Source of the DNA: a virus
Strand: one strand, 5' to 3'
Length of the DNA: 64,000 nt
Virus record (IMG/VR): IMGVR_UViG_3300030333_003061
Coordinates: 22,118-86,117 of that record
The notes below the pieces were generated by a model that saw only the letters and a list, made by a program, of their open reading frames with translations, was not told the DNA's origin and ran no database searches. Below, piece after piece: positions 1-8,040 of this stretch. The translations under genes and the position numbers were made by a program. The stretch's first letter is position 1, and every line of letters starts with the position of its first letter.

Positions 1-415
1 TCAAATAATCATGTAGCATCTCAAATATATTAATATCGTAATCAACGGGAGAGTCTGCATTTGCAGCGCGTTCCCCATTCAGACGAAGCAAATAGTTAGT
101 CGTTCCTGCTCTCTTTAATTTACAAAGATTAAAGATACGCTTCGGAACATCCTTTTGATTCAAAGAAGTCAATATTACTTTACCTCTAAATTGTAGAAGA
201 GTATCTACAATTAAATCTACATTAGGTTTGTAATTAACTTCTTCAATAAGAATACCTGTGGTTGGAGGAATACTAAAATTATCCTCTATATCATATTCAT
301 CTGCATATCTAACTATGTAGTCATCACCAAGAAGTTCTAACGCCTTCGTTGTTTTTCCTGTTCCTGGTTTTCCCACTATTAATATTGGTTTATTTATATA
401 TTGATTTGTTATCAT
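1..415 (-). CDS. P-loop ATPase, AAA-like (partial, runs off left edge)
   Basis: The reading frame runs from an ATG at 415 to the window edge with no stop. A Walker A motif (GKPGTGKTT) lies near residue 15, followed by an acidic segment (LIEEV, possible Walker B) and VILTSLN, which looks like sensor 1. The later KLKRAGTTNYLLRL stretch fits an AAA-type fold. It overlaps the upstream zinc-ribbon gene by 26 bp, as is usual in this leftward operon. A clamp-loader-like or helicase-loader role is possible but not shown. Confidence 0.7.
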   Translation of the reverse strand, partial: MITNQYINKPILIVGKPGTGKTTKALELLGDDYIVRYADEYDIEDNFSIPPTTGILIEEVNYKPNVDLIVDTLLQFRGKVILTSLNQKDVPKRIFNLCKLKRAGTTNYLLRLNGERAANADSPVDYDINIFEMLHDYL

Positions 416-644
416 AATCTTTCCTCATGGGTTTTATTGTCATTATATCTTTATATTTTGCAAGGCACTTAGGGCATTCTATAGATAAGAAAAATACTTT
501 ACATTCATTTTCTACACTTATACATGATTGAAAAACAACTTGTAGAAATCCACATTCTTTACAGCCTTCTTTTAATGTTCTATGGGTTTCATTCTCTAAT
601 ATCCGAATATCATCAGCATCAGGTAATTCCCAATCAGGTAGCAT
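390..644 (-). CDS. Small zinc-ribbon protein (84 aa)
   Basis: Two CxxC knuckles (CKEC near residue 28, CPKC near residue 57) make a zinc ribbon likely. The segment between them is hydrophobic and could form the ribbon strands. The start overlaps the stop of the next upstream gene (ATG at 644). Function is unknown. Small zinc ribbons are unusually frequent in this block. Confidence 0.7.
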   Translation of the reverse strand: MLPDWELPDADDIRILENETHRTLKEGCKECGFLQVVFQSCISVENECKVFFLSIECPKCLAKYKDIMTIKPMRKDYDNKSIYK

Positions 645-1042
645 TATAATTCACCCTTGATTTCTAATATTTTATCTAAGCCTTCAAGTGTATGGTGTTC
701 TCCAGAATCTATAATCTTAATTACTTCTTTGAAACTAGGCCAAACATCTTTTGCGTCAGGTAAATTATCTGGAACTAAATTACACAATTTCCATAGATTA
801 ACTATACCACCAATACTCAAGATTGGTCTTGGTCTGCTCTTGTGTTCCTTCTCTTTATAGTTTCCGCTAATTCCTTTTTGTTCTAGGGTTCTATGTAGCC
901 CTAATATAAAATCTTCACTCCCACGAAAATTAACTCTTACTCTTACTCTATACCCAATATTTGTATTATTGGCTCTTGATACATGTATCTCTGGCTTAGC
1001 CATTGATAACAATATTCCTGTCAGTTGTCCATTATTAAACAT
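644..1042 (-). CDS. Hypothetical protein, possibly a degenerate LAGLIDADG-like fold (132 aa)
   Basis: Near the N-terminus LTGILLSMAKPEIHV has the spacing of a LAGLIDADG motif and its following strand, but the catalytic acidic residue is absent. The C-terminal half (GGIVNLWKLCNLV, then a helical HHTLEGLDKILEIKG) resembles the helix-rich end of such endonucleases. If real, this is a catalytically dead copy used for DNA binding. The call rests on pattern only and may be wrong. The start overlaps the upstream stop. Confidence 0.45.
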   Translation of the reverse strand: MFNNGQLTGILLSMAKPEIHVSRANNTNIGYRVRVRVNFRGSEDFILGLHRTLEQKGISGNYKEKEHKSRPRPILSIGGIVNLWKLCNLVPDNLPDAKDVWPSFKEVIKIIDSGEHHTLEGLDKILEIKGEL

Positions 1043-1388
1043 TAATATCTACCTCTTCTACACTAATAAATTCATTCTTTGCTCTTAATTGCTTAAGACC
1101 TTCTGAAATAAAATCTATCCATTCTTCATCTATCCCATCTTCAGCATGTGTTTCTTCACCAAAAGGAAATACAAATTTAAATAACCATCCTCTTTGTGTA
1201 TCTAATGCTCTGGCTTTTTCTTCATCTATTTCTTCTGCTAATATCTTAACTGGATTAGCAAATATTTCTACACCCGCCTGTAATACTTCTAAATCTCTAG
1301 CACCCGGTTGTCCATAAAACATAAACGAAAAGACTTTTACTTTAGGCCAATATCTTAATACCTGTTCTAGCGTCATATCATAACTCAT
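1035..1388 (-). CDS. Hypothetical protein (117 aa)
   Basis: No family recognised. An alpha/beta-looking protein with an acidic central part (LAEEIDEEKARALD) and an acidic C-terminus. GAGAGGTAATCA precedes the ATG as ribosome binding site. It overlaps both neighbours by 4-8 bp, so it is translated as part of the leftward operon between the histone-fold gene and the LAGLIDADG-like gene. Confidence 0.6.
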   Translation of the reverse strand: MSYDMTLEQVLRYWPKVKVFSFMFYGQPGARDLEVLQAGVEIFANPVKILAEEIDEEKARALDTQRGWLFKFVFPFGEETHAEDGIDEEWIDFISEGLKQLRAKNEFISVEEVDINV

Positions 1389-1843
1389 TGATTACCTCTC
1401 TCCTTTAGATATTGTTTGTAATCTTTAGCCCATTCTCTATTATCTTCCCAATAACCTGATTGATTTCCTAAATCAGTATTTGGAGGCCAATGAGCCGCAG
1501 TTATTCTTTCATCGCCTCTCATTCTAGCATTATCTTCTGCTTCTAAGGCCGCATTACTAACTAAAGTTTCCAACCATTCAGCAACATAATAAGCCAAATC
1601 GTGAGATGTAGGTAAATCCACTTCTTCTTTAATGAGTTTCATAAAGTGAAAACGAGTCATACGCTTTCTATTGACGGGTGGGGGATTTGGAACAATTAAG
1701 TTTCCTTTTTCATCGAGATACGGAACCAATTTTGCATCCATCTTTCTGAATCTGCCCCTAGTTTCATCCCCAACCTTCTTCAAATACGCCACGCCATGCT
1801 CTATTTTAATACACATATAAGGTAGATGTTCTAATAGGGTCAT
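1385..1843 (-). CDS. Histone-fold protein (152 aa)
   Basis: Residues about 62-112 read like an archaeal histone: short helix HFMKLIKEEV, loop LPTS, long helix SHDLAYYVAEWLETLVSNAALEAEDNA, loop RGDE, then RITAAHW, in the position of the R-x-T-I-x-A-E-D segment of HMf histones. About 60 N-terminal and 40 C-terminal residues are extra. I chose the ATG at 1843, which has AGAGGGT upstream; an in-frame GTG lies at 1861. A DNA-packaging or TAF/NF-Y-like regulatory role is inferred. A second histone-fold gene lies at 3573-3818, so the two may pair. Confidence 0.7.
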   Translation of the reverse strand: MTLLEHLPYMCIKIEHGVAYLKKVGDETRGRFRKMDAKLVPYLDEKGNLIVPNPPPVNRKRMTRFHFMKLIKEEVDLPTSHDLAYYVAEWLETLVSNAALEAEDNARMRGDERITAAHWPPNTDLGNQSGYWEDNREWAKDYKQYLKERGNQ

Positions 1844-1861
1844 TTTACCCTCTTCTATCAC

Positions 1862-3403
1862 TTATATCATCTCCATGAGGTTATCCAGCGTATCAATATC
1901 GGCAGGGTATTTGTCGCGTCTAATTCTCACGCATCGAGGGAATCTAAGTCCAATGTTCCCATCAGCGTCATTAGTCACCAAATCACAAGTCACTTCTAAA
2001 ACTACGCGAGGCAAGAAATAGTAAGTATCTCCTTCATAATAATCTACATTCTTTCTAAGTTCTAAAGTCAACGAATCTAAATCCATGTCAGAAAAGCCTG
2101 TTCCGACTTTACCAACACTAACATATTTATCACCATCTTTTACTGAGATACCATAGGTTCCATATACATTGCCTCTTTTGCCTTCACCATACTTTGCAGA
2201 TGTAATTACTACATCAACAGAGATACGAGGAGGTTTATATTTTAACCATCCTTTACTTCTCTTTCCAGGTTGATAGGCCATATCAGAATCTTTAATCATA
2301 ATTCCTTCAAATCCTCTATCAATTGCTATGTTATATGCTGATTGAATTGTGCCGTTATCAAATCGTTCTGCTCGAAAGTCAGGATAAACTGCACTATCTA
2401 AATACTCTACTCTTGTTGATAGTGGTTCATCTAATACTTCTGTTTCATTCCATTTTAATACATCAAATACTACCATGTATACAGGGCATTCTTCTACTGC
2501 TTTAGCCTTATCCTTTTTGTGAACTCTTTTACCTAACAATTTATGCTCGGCAGGAGAACCGTCTGGATTAACAGGATAGATTTCTGTATCATAAACACCA
2601 CTAACCTTAAAAACTTCATCGTTTAAAATCAATTCAACAATATCAGGATATTGCTCGGTCACAATTTTACCCTTTCTGTTGAAGATAATTACATTATTCT
2701 TTACATCATCCCAATGAATTTGGTATCTATTCCCATCATATTTAATATCAACAATATAATTAGTTGGTCTTTCTTTACCCTTTCGGGCCTTAGCCAACAT
2801 AGGATTAACAAATTGACCATGCGTTAATTTACATTCAGGCGGAACTCCCATTTCTAAAGAACCACATATTTCTGATGCAGAATTATAATCATAATACTTT
2901 TCAATATTACTATCACGGTAATATAATTTCATTGCCTTTAGTGGAACCTTATTGTTCACTCCATTTCTTGGTTTATGTAGCCAATATCTAAGGAACCATT
3001 TCTTTTCTCTAGCACTCATTTTGTTAAGTGATTCAGAAAATAAAGTATAAGCATCACTATTTAATCTGCTACAGTCTAATCGAAGTAATGATAAAAATTC
3101 AAGTAAAGTAATATCAGAATCTTTTTCATTTCCTGCATCTAACTCCTTGACTCCTTCTCCAATATCTCCCCATATACTTGTATAGGTTTCTATCTCATCA
3201 TCAAATACACCAAGAGCATTAGCAATCCATGTTGTTGCTCTTTTACTACCAATATTATTAATAGGATATTCTTGAGATAAAATTAAAATGAGTGATTCTC
3301 TACTATCAAATGTAGACATAGATTCAGATATTGTTTTAGCCTTCATCGTGGGCGTTTGGTTTTCTAAAACCTCACACATACGAGCAAACTTTGCTAGAGT
3401 CAT
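1862..3403 (-). CDS. lig: ATP-dependent DNA ligase (513 aa)
   Basis: The nucleotidyltransferase motif I KYDGNR places the adenylated lysine at K221. Later come DTEIYP (motif III region), EGIMIKD (motif IV) and KGWLKYKP (motif V), then an OB-fold ending in the FPRCVRIRRDK region. About 200 N-terminal residues match the helical DNA-binding domain of archaeal/eukaryotic LIG1-type enzymes, and the length is near the usual 510-600 aa. It seals nicks during replication or repair. A second, very different ligase sits in the late module at 50428. Confidence 0.95.
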   Translation of the reverse strand: MTLAKFARMCEVLENQTPTMKAKTISESMSTFDSRESLILILSQEYPINNIGSKRATTWIANALGVFDDEIETYTSIWGDIGEGVKELDAGNEKDSDITLLEFLSLLRLDCSRLNSDAYTLFSESLNKMSAREKKWFLRYWLHKPRNGVNNKVPLKAMKLYYRDSNIEKYYDYNSASEICGSLEMGVPPECKLTHGQFVNPMLAKARKGKERPTNYIVDIKYDGNRYQIHWDDVKNNVIIFNRKGKIVTEQYPDIVELILNDEVFKVSGVYDTEIYPVNPDGSPAEHKLLGKRVHKKDKAKAVEECPVYMVVFDVLKWNETEVLDEPLSTRVEYLDSAVYPDFRAERFDNGTIQSAYNIAIDRGFEGIMIKDSDMAYQPGKRSKGWLKYKPPRISVDVVITSAKYGEGKRGNVYGTYGISVKDGDKYVSVGKVGTGFSDMDLDSLTLELRKNVDYYEGDTYYFLPRVVLEVTCDLVTNDADGNIGLRFPRCVRIRRDKYPADIDTLDNLMEMI

Positions 3404-3570
3404 TATGAACTCTCCATTATCTTTTTCATCATTTCTTCTGCTTTATTCTTCTTGAAATCTCGCAAACATTTAACTACACAAGGAAAGCAAAAACTTTCAC
3501 TAAATGGTATATCTTTATTATCTATGGTTAATAGTTGTTCTTTATCTTTATTACATCTAAAACATTTCAT
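3403..3570 (-). CDS. Small zinc-ribbon protein (55 aa)
   Basis: Short frame from ATG at 3570 to a TAA overlapping the ligase ATG (TAATG). It begins MKCFRC and has a second knuckle CFPC near residue 28, then a Lys/Met-rich helix. Four cysteines in two CxxC pairs support zinc binding. Overlap with the ligase start suggests translational coupling. Function unknown. Confidence 0.65.
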   Translation of the reverse strand: MKCFRCNKDKEQLLTIDNKDIPFSESFCFPCVVKCLRDFKKNKAEEMMKKIMESS

Positions 3571-3572
3571 AT

Positions 3573-3818
3573 TTATTCCTCTTCTGTTCTCATATTATCT
3601 CTTCCAAACATAACATTAATAAATGCTTCTTTGACATTCCCAGAAGAGATTTTTCTTTCGTTGTTGTTTGCATATATATATGCAGTTTCTTTAGATAATC
3701 TTTCTAAAAAGATTTCTACACAATTAGCCATTGTCATATATACTTCTGGCTTAACGAATGTTCCTTCATCAAGTTCATTCTTCAATTTCATCTTCATTAA
3801 ATTCTTGCTTATCTTCAT
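3573..3818 (-). CDS. Histone-fold protein (81 aa)
   Basis: After a basic N-terminal helix (KNLMKMKLKNEL), residues from about 22 form a histone-like long helix KPEVYMTMANCVEIFLERL continuing as SKETAYIYA, loop NNNERKISS, then helix GNVKEAFINVM. This is the helix2-loop-helix3 signature of histone-fold domains (RKISSGNVKEAF matches the RKTIxxxDVxxA position of archaeal histones). ATG at 3818 is preceded by GGTGATAAAA, a clean ribosome binding site. Likely a nucleoid or transcription-associated histone-fold subunit; it may dimerise with the product at 1385-1843. Confidence 0.75.
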   Translation of the reverse strand: MKISKNLMKMKLKNELDEGTFVKPEVYMTMANCVEIFLERLSKETAYIYANNNERKISSGNVKEAFINVMFGRDNMRTEEE

Positions 3819-4023
3819 TTTTATCACCAATTATTTTAGTAAGTGCTCGATGTAATATCTTTGCTTCATCCATATTACATCTAAACCCTTTACCTGTGGG
3901 TTTACCATTATCCCACCATCTTATATCTAAGACATCTGTTTTCCAAAATACTAGAGTTTTTATTATCGCTTCTTTATTCGCATCTCTAGGTATTCTAGCC
4001 CATATTTTTTCTTCATCTGTCAT
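3775..4023 (-). CDS. PC4-like single-stranded DNA-binding protein (82 aa)
   Basis: DIRWWDNGKPTGKGFRCNM followed by the helix DEAKILHRALTKIIG matches the beta-strand/basic-loop/helix layout of PC4 (Sub1)/YdbC-like ssDNA-binding coactivators. The C-terminal tail is acidic. It overlaps both neighbours. A role in replication or in transcription with the viral TFB is inferred. Assignment is by motif order, not by homology search. Confidence 0.55.
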   Translation of the reverse strand: MTDEEKIWARIPRDANKEAIIKTLVFWKTDVLDIRWWDNGKPTGKGFRCNMDEAKILHRALTKIIGDKNEDKQEFNEDEIEE

Positions 4024-4432
4024 ATTCTAACTCCTTCCTAAATAAATCTAATTCTTTAGAATTATAGAAGTATTTAGGCGGAGCGAATTCATCAAGCCTA
4101 TTTGCTATCCAAACCGCCCCACCTAAACTACTTACTTGGACAATTTCATATTGCCCAATTTGCCCATCAATAACTTCTTTCGTTTCTATTTCTGGGACTA
4201 AACCATATAGTTTAGTTAATTCAGAACTAACGGCACTCATATTATCTGCAACATATTTGATAATGTGTGCTCGTTGAATTGGAATCTTAGCAGCAACTGT
4301 TATGTTTATTTTACCTGTAAACTCACAGGCTACGCAACCATTACCTCTTTTGCCTTCTTCTACACTACAAACAGGGCAGGGTATTTCAGCAGGTAATGGT
4401 GCTGGAAACTTAACAGTTATCTGTTTGCTCAT
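4013..4432 (-). CDS. Zinc-knuckle protein (139 aa)
   Basis: CPVC near residue 19 and CVAC near residue 33, flanked by glycines, resemble half of the DnaJ-type cysteine-rich zinc centre. The rest is alpha/beta with a basic C-terminal helix. It overlaps the lipoprotein gene by 4 bp. Function unknown. Confidence 0.6.
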   Translation of the reverse strand: MSKQITVKFPAPLPAEIPCPVCSVEEGKRGNGCVACEFTGKINITVAAKIPIQRAHIIKYVADNMSAVSSELTKLYGLVPEIETKEVIDGQIGQYEIVQVSSLGGAVWIANRLDEFAPPKYFYNSKELDLFRKELEYDR

Positions 4433-4872
4433 CTTCCATTCACCGTTCTGTAAATTACTGTATAATTAACAGTAATATCATATGGGAAAGTAGGGAAATA
4501 TACTTCTGCCGTTCCATAATTTGGCGCAGTTCCACTACTAAACAACATCCCATTTTGGCTAATATAGCCATCGTTCTCAAAGGTGTAATTATTGAATATT
4601 ACAGTATTATTTACTATCTCAAAACTTAAATGAGTAGCAGTATAATTAAAACTAGAGACCTCCAACCATGTTGTATTAGTTCCTAATACTATTGTTTCAT
4701 AGGTTGAATTGTTTTCATCTCCAACTATAATTGTAAACACACTATTAAGTGTTGTCCATTCATTTATTACTTCTTCATCATCACCAATAATAGGTGGTTC
4801 GGGTATAGCGTCAGCACAACCCGCCATTAAACTTGCTACTATTAATAGCACCATTGTCTTATTTACTTGCAT
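4429..4872 (-). CDS. Secreted lipoprotein (147 aa)
   Basis: The N-terminus is a signal peptide (MQVNKTMVLLIVASLMAGC) with a lipobox LMAGC, so the mature protein would start at Cys19 and be membrane anchored. The mature part is rich in Asn-x-Ser/Thr sequons (NNST, NTT, NYT, NNT and others), as in glycosylated archaeal surface proteins. Surface exposure during infection, for example superinfection exclusion or virus-host contact, is inferred. TTGGAGG precedes the ATG. Confidence 0.75.
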   Translation of the reverse strand: MQVNKTMVLLIVASLMAGCADAIPEPPIIGDDEEVINEWTTLNSVFTIIVGDENNSTYETIVLGTNTTWLEVSSFNYTATHLSFEIVNNTVIFNNYTFENDGYISQNGMLFSSGTAPNYGTAEVYFPTFPYDITVNYTVIYRTVNGR

Positions 4873-4940
4873 TGTTTTTCCTCCAATCTACAATTCTTTA
4901 TGTGTTCTCTCCAAGGAATAATTTCATCATGAATACTCAT
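4863..4940 (-). CDS. Possible microprotein (25 aa)
   Basis: Short frame starting ATGA over the stop of the JAMM peptidase gene and ending 10 bp inside the lipoprotein start. The overlaps on both sides and its central position in the operon suggest it may be translated, chiefly to couple translation. The peptide (charged, two Cys) has no recognisable family. Confidence 0.35.
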   Translation of the reverse strand: MSIHDEIIPWREHIKNCRLEEKQCK

Positions 4941-5380
4941 TCTTCTTCATCCTCTTTAACCCACATAAATTGACTAAATTCTTGAAAGTGTTCACCGTTT
5001 GGCCCCACTCTAAAGAATATAGACATTTCTTCATTGTTACCAATGACTGTTGCCTTATCTAAGTATCGTTCCCACATACCAATTGTTCTTAAATCCGTTC
5101 CACTAAAATAAGCAGAACCAAATGGATGAGTGTGAATCCACTCTTTCAAAGGAAGTTTCATTCCTGGTAATTGGTCTTCTTGACCTTCAAAAGATACAAA
5201 ACCAGGAGTTCCGACACTAATGAATAATTTATCATTATTATCAATTACTACTTGAACTTCTCTCGGTTTATCAAAGGCTTCTTGAGACATTTCCCAAATC
5301 TTAGAATGGAAAAATATATTCCAATCATGCCCATAAGATTCTTCAATTTGTTCTTTCCAGTCATCTATCTTAATTTGCAT
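4937..5380 (-). CDS. JAMM/JAB (MPN) metallopeptidase (147 aa)
   Basis: Contains the exact JAMM zinc motif H-x-H-P-x6-S-x2-D: H83, H85, P86, S93, D96 in IHTHPFGSAYFSGTD. The catalytic Glu is probably one of the Glu residues in the first third (E34/E41). The length fits a stand-alone JAB domain such as PRTRC protein A or Rpn11-like deubiquitinases. I chose the ATG at 5380, preceded by GGTGAT; ATGs at 5395/5398 overlapping the upstream stop are also possible. JAB enzymes cleave after ubiquitin-like C-termini. Together with the E1-like gene at 6388 and the Gly-Gly-Tyr protein at 12738 this suggests a Ubl pathway. Confidence 0.88.
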   Translation of the reverse strand: MQIKIDDWKEQIEESYGHDWNIFFHSKIWEMSQEAFDKPREVQVVIDNNDKLFISVGTPGFVSFEGQEDQLPGMKLPLKEWIHTHPFGSAYFSGTDLRTIGMWERYLDKATVIGNNEEMSIFFRVGPNGEHFQEFSQFMWVKEDEEE

Positions 5381-5394
5381 TTCGCTATCACCCA

Positions 5395-5721
5395 TCATTG
5401 TATTGACCACCAATATCCAATTATCATTGCACCTATTAATACACAGGTAGTAATTACCCAATCAACTTTTGATGCCATTTCTGTTTCAGGAAAAGGTTCG
5501 CTCTGATAAGGTATATCTTCTACGATATCATCTTCAATAATATCAAAGATTGTTTCTGGCCACTTTTGACCTGTATGACTTCGATATTTACTTCTAACTG
5601 AGGGAACTGTTCTATTTTCCCATCCTGTCGCTATCATCTTCTCAGATGTTTCTTCTAAGGAAAAGCCCTTTTCAGCACACATTTCCATATATTCTACTTG
5701 TTCTTCTGTCCATTTACTCAT
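5395..5721 (-). CDS. Membrane-anchored Myb/SANT-like protein (108 aa)
   Basis: Residues 1-55 form a SANT/Myb-like three-helix domain (KWTEEQVEYM, then helices to TVPSVRSKYRSH). A Pro/acidic linker follows, then a C-terminal transmembrane helix (WVITTCVLIGAMIIGYWW), which predicts a tail anchor. A DNA-binding domain tethered to the membrane is unusual. ATG at 5721 is preceded by AAGGTGAA. It sits between the second SANT-like gene and the JAMM peptidase. Confidence 0.65.
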   Translation of the reverse strand: MSKWTEEQVEYMEMCAEKGFSLEETSEKMIATGWENRTVPSVRSKYRSHTGQKWPETIFDIIEDDIVEDIPYQSEPFPETEMASKVDWVITTCVLIGAMIIGYWWSIQ

Positions 5722-6391
5722 ATAGTTCACCTTTCAATTTATTTATTTTTGCTCTTATTTTTGCATTTCTTTTTGCTTGTTTTCTTTCCTTTCTGTTTTT
5801 AAGGAATATGTATAGTTTATCCAGCCATGTTAATTTAGTTTCGCCAGGGATAATTTTCACGATTGAATTATTTATCAACGCTGTATGTAAATCAGGGTTA
5901 TACTTTCTTAATCTAGCAAGACGGGTATGACAGCCTTTAACTGACCTACCTAAGTGGTTTGCTACTTTAGTTTGAACTTCTTCATCGGCTGTCCATTGAG
6001 CCACTAAATACTGTTCATCTGCTGTTGTCCATGATTTACCAGAATTTCTGGGTCTTGGCATATTTGACTTTAATGAGAAACTTGCTGCTTCATGGCCTTC
6101 TACTATAGTACCATCTACTTCGGTTTCTTCTTCTAATTCATCAAAGTTAATTATTCCTTCACCATCTAGTGGATTAAATTTAATACCCACAGGAATACCT
6201 GTAGTTCTATTCTTTCTAGTTAATCCGTATTCTTTTAGGATTAAATGTTTTTGTCCATGAACTGCACTCGCAGTTCGCTTATTATCGAATTTTTCATTTA
6301 GTAGTTTTACTACTTCATGAACATCCATTCCTTCTTCTAAAGCAAGATTCATCATGTAATCTTTTTCTTTCTTAGTCCATCTTACAGTCAT
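5714..6391 (-). CDS. Double Myb/SANT-like DNA-binding protein (225 aa)
   Basis: Two SANT-like repeats: residues 3-55 (VRWTKKEKDYMMNLALEEG, ending ASAVHGQKH) and about 118-165 (SWTTADEQYLVAQW, ending VKGCHTRLARLRK). The linker is acidic and the C-terminus very basic (RKERKQAKRNAKIRAKINK). A sequence-specific regulator is likely. GGTGAT precedes the ATG. Related domains occur in the products at 5395 and 17275. Confidence 0.65.
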   Translation of the reverse strand: MTVRWTKKEKDYMMNLALEEGMDVHEVVKLLNEKFDNKRTASAVHGQKHLILKEYGLTRKNRTTGIPVGIKFNPLDGEGIINFDELEEETEVDGTIVEGHEAASFSLKSNMPRPRNSGKSWTTADEQYLVAQWTADEEVQTKVANHLGRSVKGCHTRLARLRKYNPDLHTALINNSIVKIIPGETKLTWLDKLYIFLKNRKERKQAKRNAKIRAKINKLKGELYE

Positions 6392-6963
6392 ATATTAATC
6401 ACCATTTTGTCTTTAATTTGTTCCCCATTATTCCATCTTTGCACCCATTGCGCTCCAATCCCTGCTATTGCAACATGAGTGAAATGTAAGTCTTTCTTAT
6501 CTAATGTATCATTAAATGCTTCACCTTGACAAGAGAATGAACCTTCTGGCCCACTTAGAAAGGTATCACATAGTTTTGGGTCAGCCAAATAACTAATCAA
6601 AGCACCATTTCTCCCTTGCGCTCTTAAGTCAAGCCATTGCGCTTTACAGTTAGATTGAAAGCCTTGCCTATAAACAAGTCGTCTCACATCTAAATTGTCG
6701 GCGCAACAAATAATTAAATCATACCCATTAAGTTGTTTGTCAGTGAGAATGGGATAAGGCAATCTCGTACAAGGATAAGACAATTCCAAACTATTGACCT
6801 TTGCTGCACCTAATTGATGCATTCCAAAGTTCTGATACGATACATTCTTTTCCTCTACAATATCTGGGTCTGCTATTGTAATATCATAGTTATCCGTCTT
6901 TAATAGTAAAGGGGTTAAATAACTACCTATACCACCTACTCCTATAATCAAGATTCTGCGCAT
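6388..6963 (-). CDS. E1/ThiF/MoeB-like ubiquitin-activating adenylyltransferase (191 aa)
   Basis: Rossmann-type ATP site IIGVGGIGSYL (G8-G13), acidic ADPD at residues 31-34, YQNFG, K55, and CADN (D89) are the E1/ThiF hallmarks. A candidate catalytic Cys145 lies in GSFSCQGEA, followed by DLHFTHVAIAGIGAQWVQRW, a layout I recall from PRTRC-system ThiF proteins, with the C-terminal domain reduced. E1-like enzymes adenylate the C-terminal Gly of a Ubl and pass it to a Cys. I chose ATG at 6963 (GGAGAGGAT upstream) over 6984. Partners are probably the JAMM peptidase (4937), the E2-like candidate (8037) and the Ubl (12738). Confidence 0.88.
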   Translation of the reverse strand: MRRILIIGVGGIGSYLTPLLLKTDNYDITIADPDIVEEKNVSYQNFGMHQLGAAKVNSLELSYPCTRLPYPILTDKQLNGYDLIICCADNLDVRRLVYRQGFQSNCKAQWLDLRAQGRNGALISYLADPKLCDTFLSGPEGSFSCQGEAFNDTLDKKDLHFTHVAIAGIGAQWVQRWNNGEQIKDKMVINI

Positions 6964-7100
6964 CCGCAATCCTCTCCTGTACAACCCTTTAAACTCATAA
7001 ACATATTATACCAATACATTGCTGGTTTTTCTGGGTATCTTTCTAAATCTTCCATTTCTTTCGCCATTTTCATATACATTTCTTTTACTTGTCTATCCAT
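6948..7100 (-). CDS. Small Met-rich protein (50 aa)
   Basis: Frame from ATG 7100 to TGA 6948, overlapping the TFB stop by 8 bp and the E1-like start by 16 bp. The N-terminal half is a charged Met-rich helix (DRQVKEMYMKMAKEMEDLE). The C-terminus holds three Cys (GCTGEDCGCAES). The overlaps support translation in the operon. Function unknown. Confidence 0.5.
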   Translation of the reverse strand: MDRQVKEMYMKMAKEMEDLERYPEKPAMYWYNMFMSLKGCTGEDCGCAES

Positions 7101-8040
7101 ATCTTACACCTGCTATAAATTGTTCTATTCTCATTCTCTTCAATTCTTTTTTGTTTGTATTTAAAATACCATATAGTTTTCTCATATTATCTCTTAGTCC
7201 TATTTCAGAGCATCCACAACTAGATGCTATTTCTGATTGAGTGTATTCTGGCCACCCGCCTCTTGTTCTCAATAAGCAAGTTATCCAGAATGATGCCGCT
7301 AAATGATTTTTAGAAAAATGCATATTTCTTTCAGTCACTTGAGTATAAACATATTCTGCTATAGTTCTAGTATCAGAAACAAATTCTCTTTCTCTAGTTT
7401 TTGTTCTGAATACATTAGACTGTTTTAATAAATCAACAGTTGCTTTTTCAATCATATTAGGTAAAGAATTCTGATGTAATAACCAAGGCTTCTTTAATTC
7501 TCTAGCAAAATATCTCGCTGCTTTTGATACAGATTGAGGGTTTTCACCATTATTCTTAGCAAGTTCTTGCAATGAAACAGATATACCATTTTCTTTTAGG
7601 ACTAAGAAAACTATTGCGGTTGCTCTAGTTCCTACTGTCCATCTGTAGGTATGTCTATCCTTAAAGAATGTTTTATAATAACTATAGGTTCTTTCCTTTA
7701 GATTATTATTAGGTAGCCATGGAGACAAAATCATATTACATTCTAGAATACCTTTACCCATATTCTTTATAGATTTATCTTGAAGCCAAGATTGATTTCT
7801 TCTTAGTCTAGAAACTAATTTCTTATTCATAGAAGAATCTACTGTTTGACCCATAATTGAACCCAATTCTCCTCTATCTCCTGAGCGAATAATTAATTCA
7901 CCATTTTCCATAGATACATTACTTACAGTTTCTTCAAATAAATGAGAAACCATTACATATCCACAGTCGGAACAAACTCTTTCACCTAACTTATCATCAA
8001 TATAGTTAGATTCACTTTTACATAAATCACATATCATCAT
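7093..8040 (-). CDS. tfb: Transcription initiation factor B (TFB/TFIIB homologue, 315 aa)
   Basis: N-terminal zinc ribbon with C4/C7 and C23/C26, then a B-finger-like segment (DRGELGSIMG), then two cyclin-like helical repeats (about residues 105-200 and 205-305). Length and domain order match archaeal TFB. It recruits RNA polymerase to TBP-bound promoters; a viral copy probably redirects host polymerase to viral promoters. Start ATGATG at 8040 is preceded by GTGATAAC. It lies directly upstream of the E1-like gene in the same operon. Confidence 0.92.
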   Translation of the reverse strand: MMICDLCKSESNYIDDKLGERVCSDCGYVMVSHLFEETVSNVSMENGELIIRSGDRGELGSIMGQTVDSSMNKKLVSRLRRNQSWLQDKSIKNMGKGILECNMILSPWLPNNNLKERTYSYYKTFFKDRHTYRWTVGTRATAIVFLVLKENGISVSLQELAKNNGENPQSVSKAARYFARELKKPWLLHQNSLPNMIEKATVDLLKQSNVFRTKTREREFVSDTRTIAEYVYTQVTERNMHFSKNHLAASFWITCLLRTRGGWPEYTQSEIASSCGCSEIGLRDNMRKLYGILNTNKKELKRMRIEQFIAGVRYG

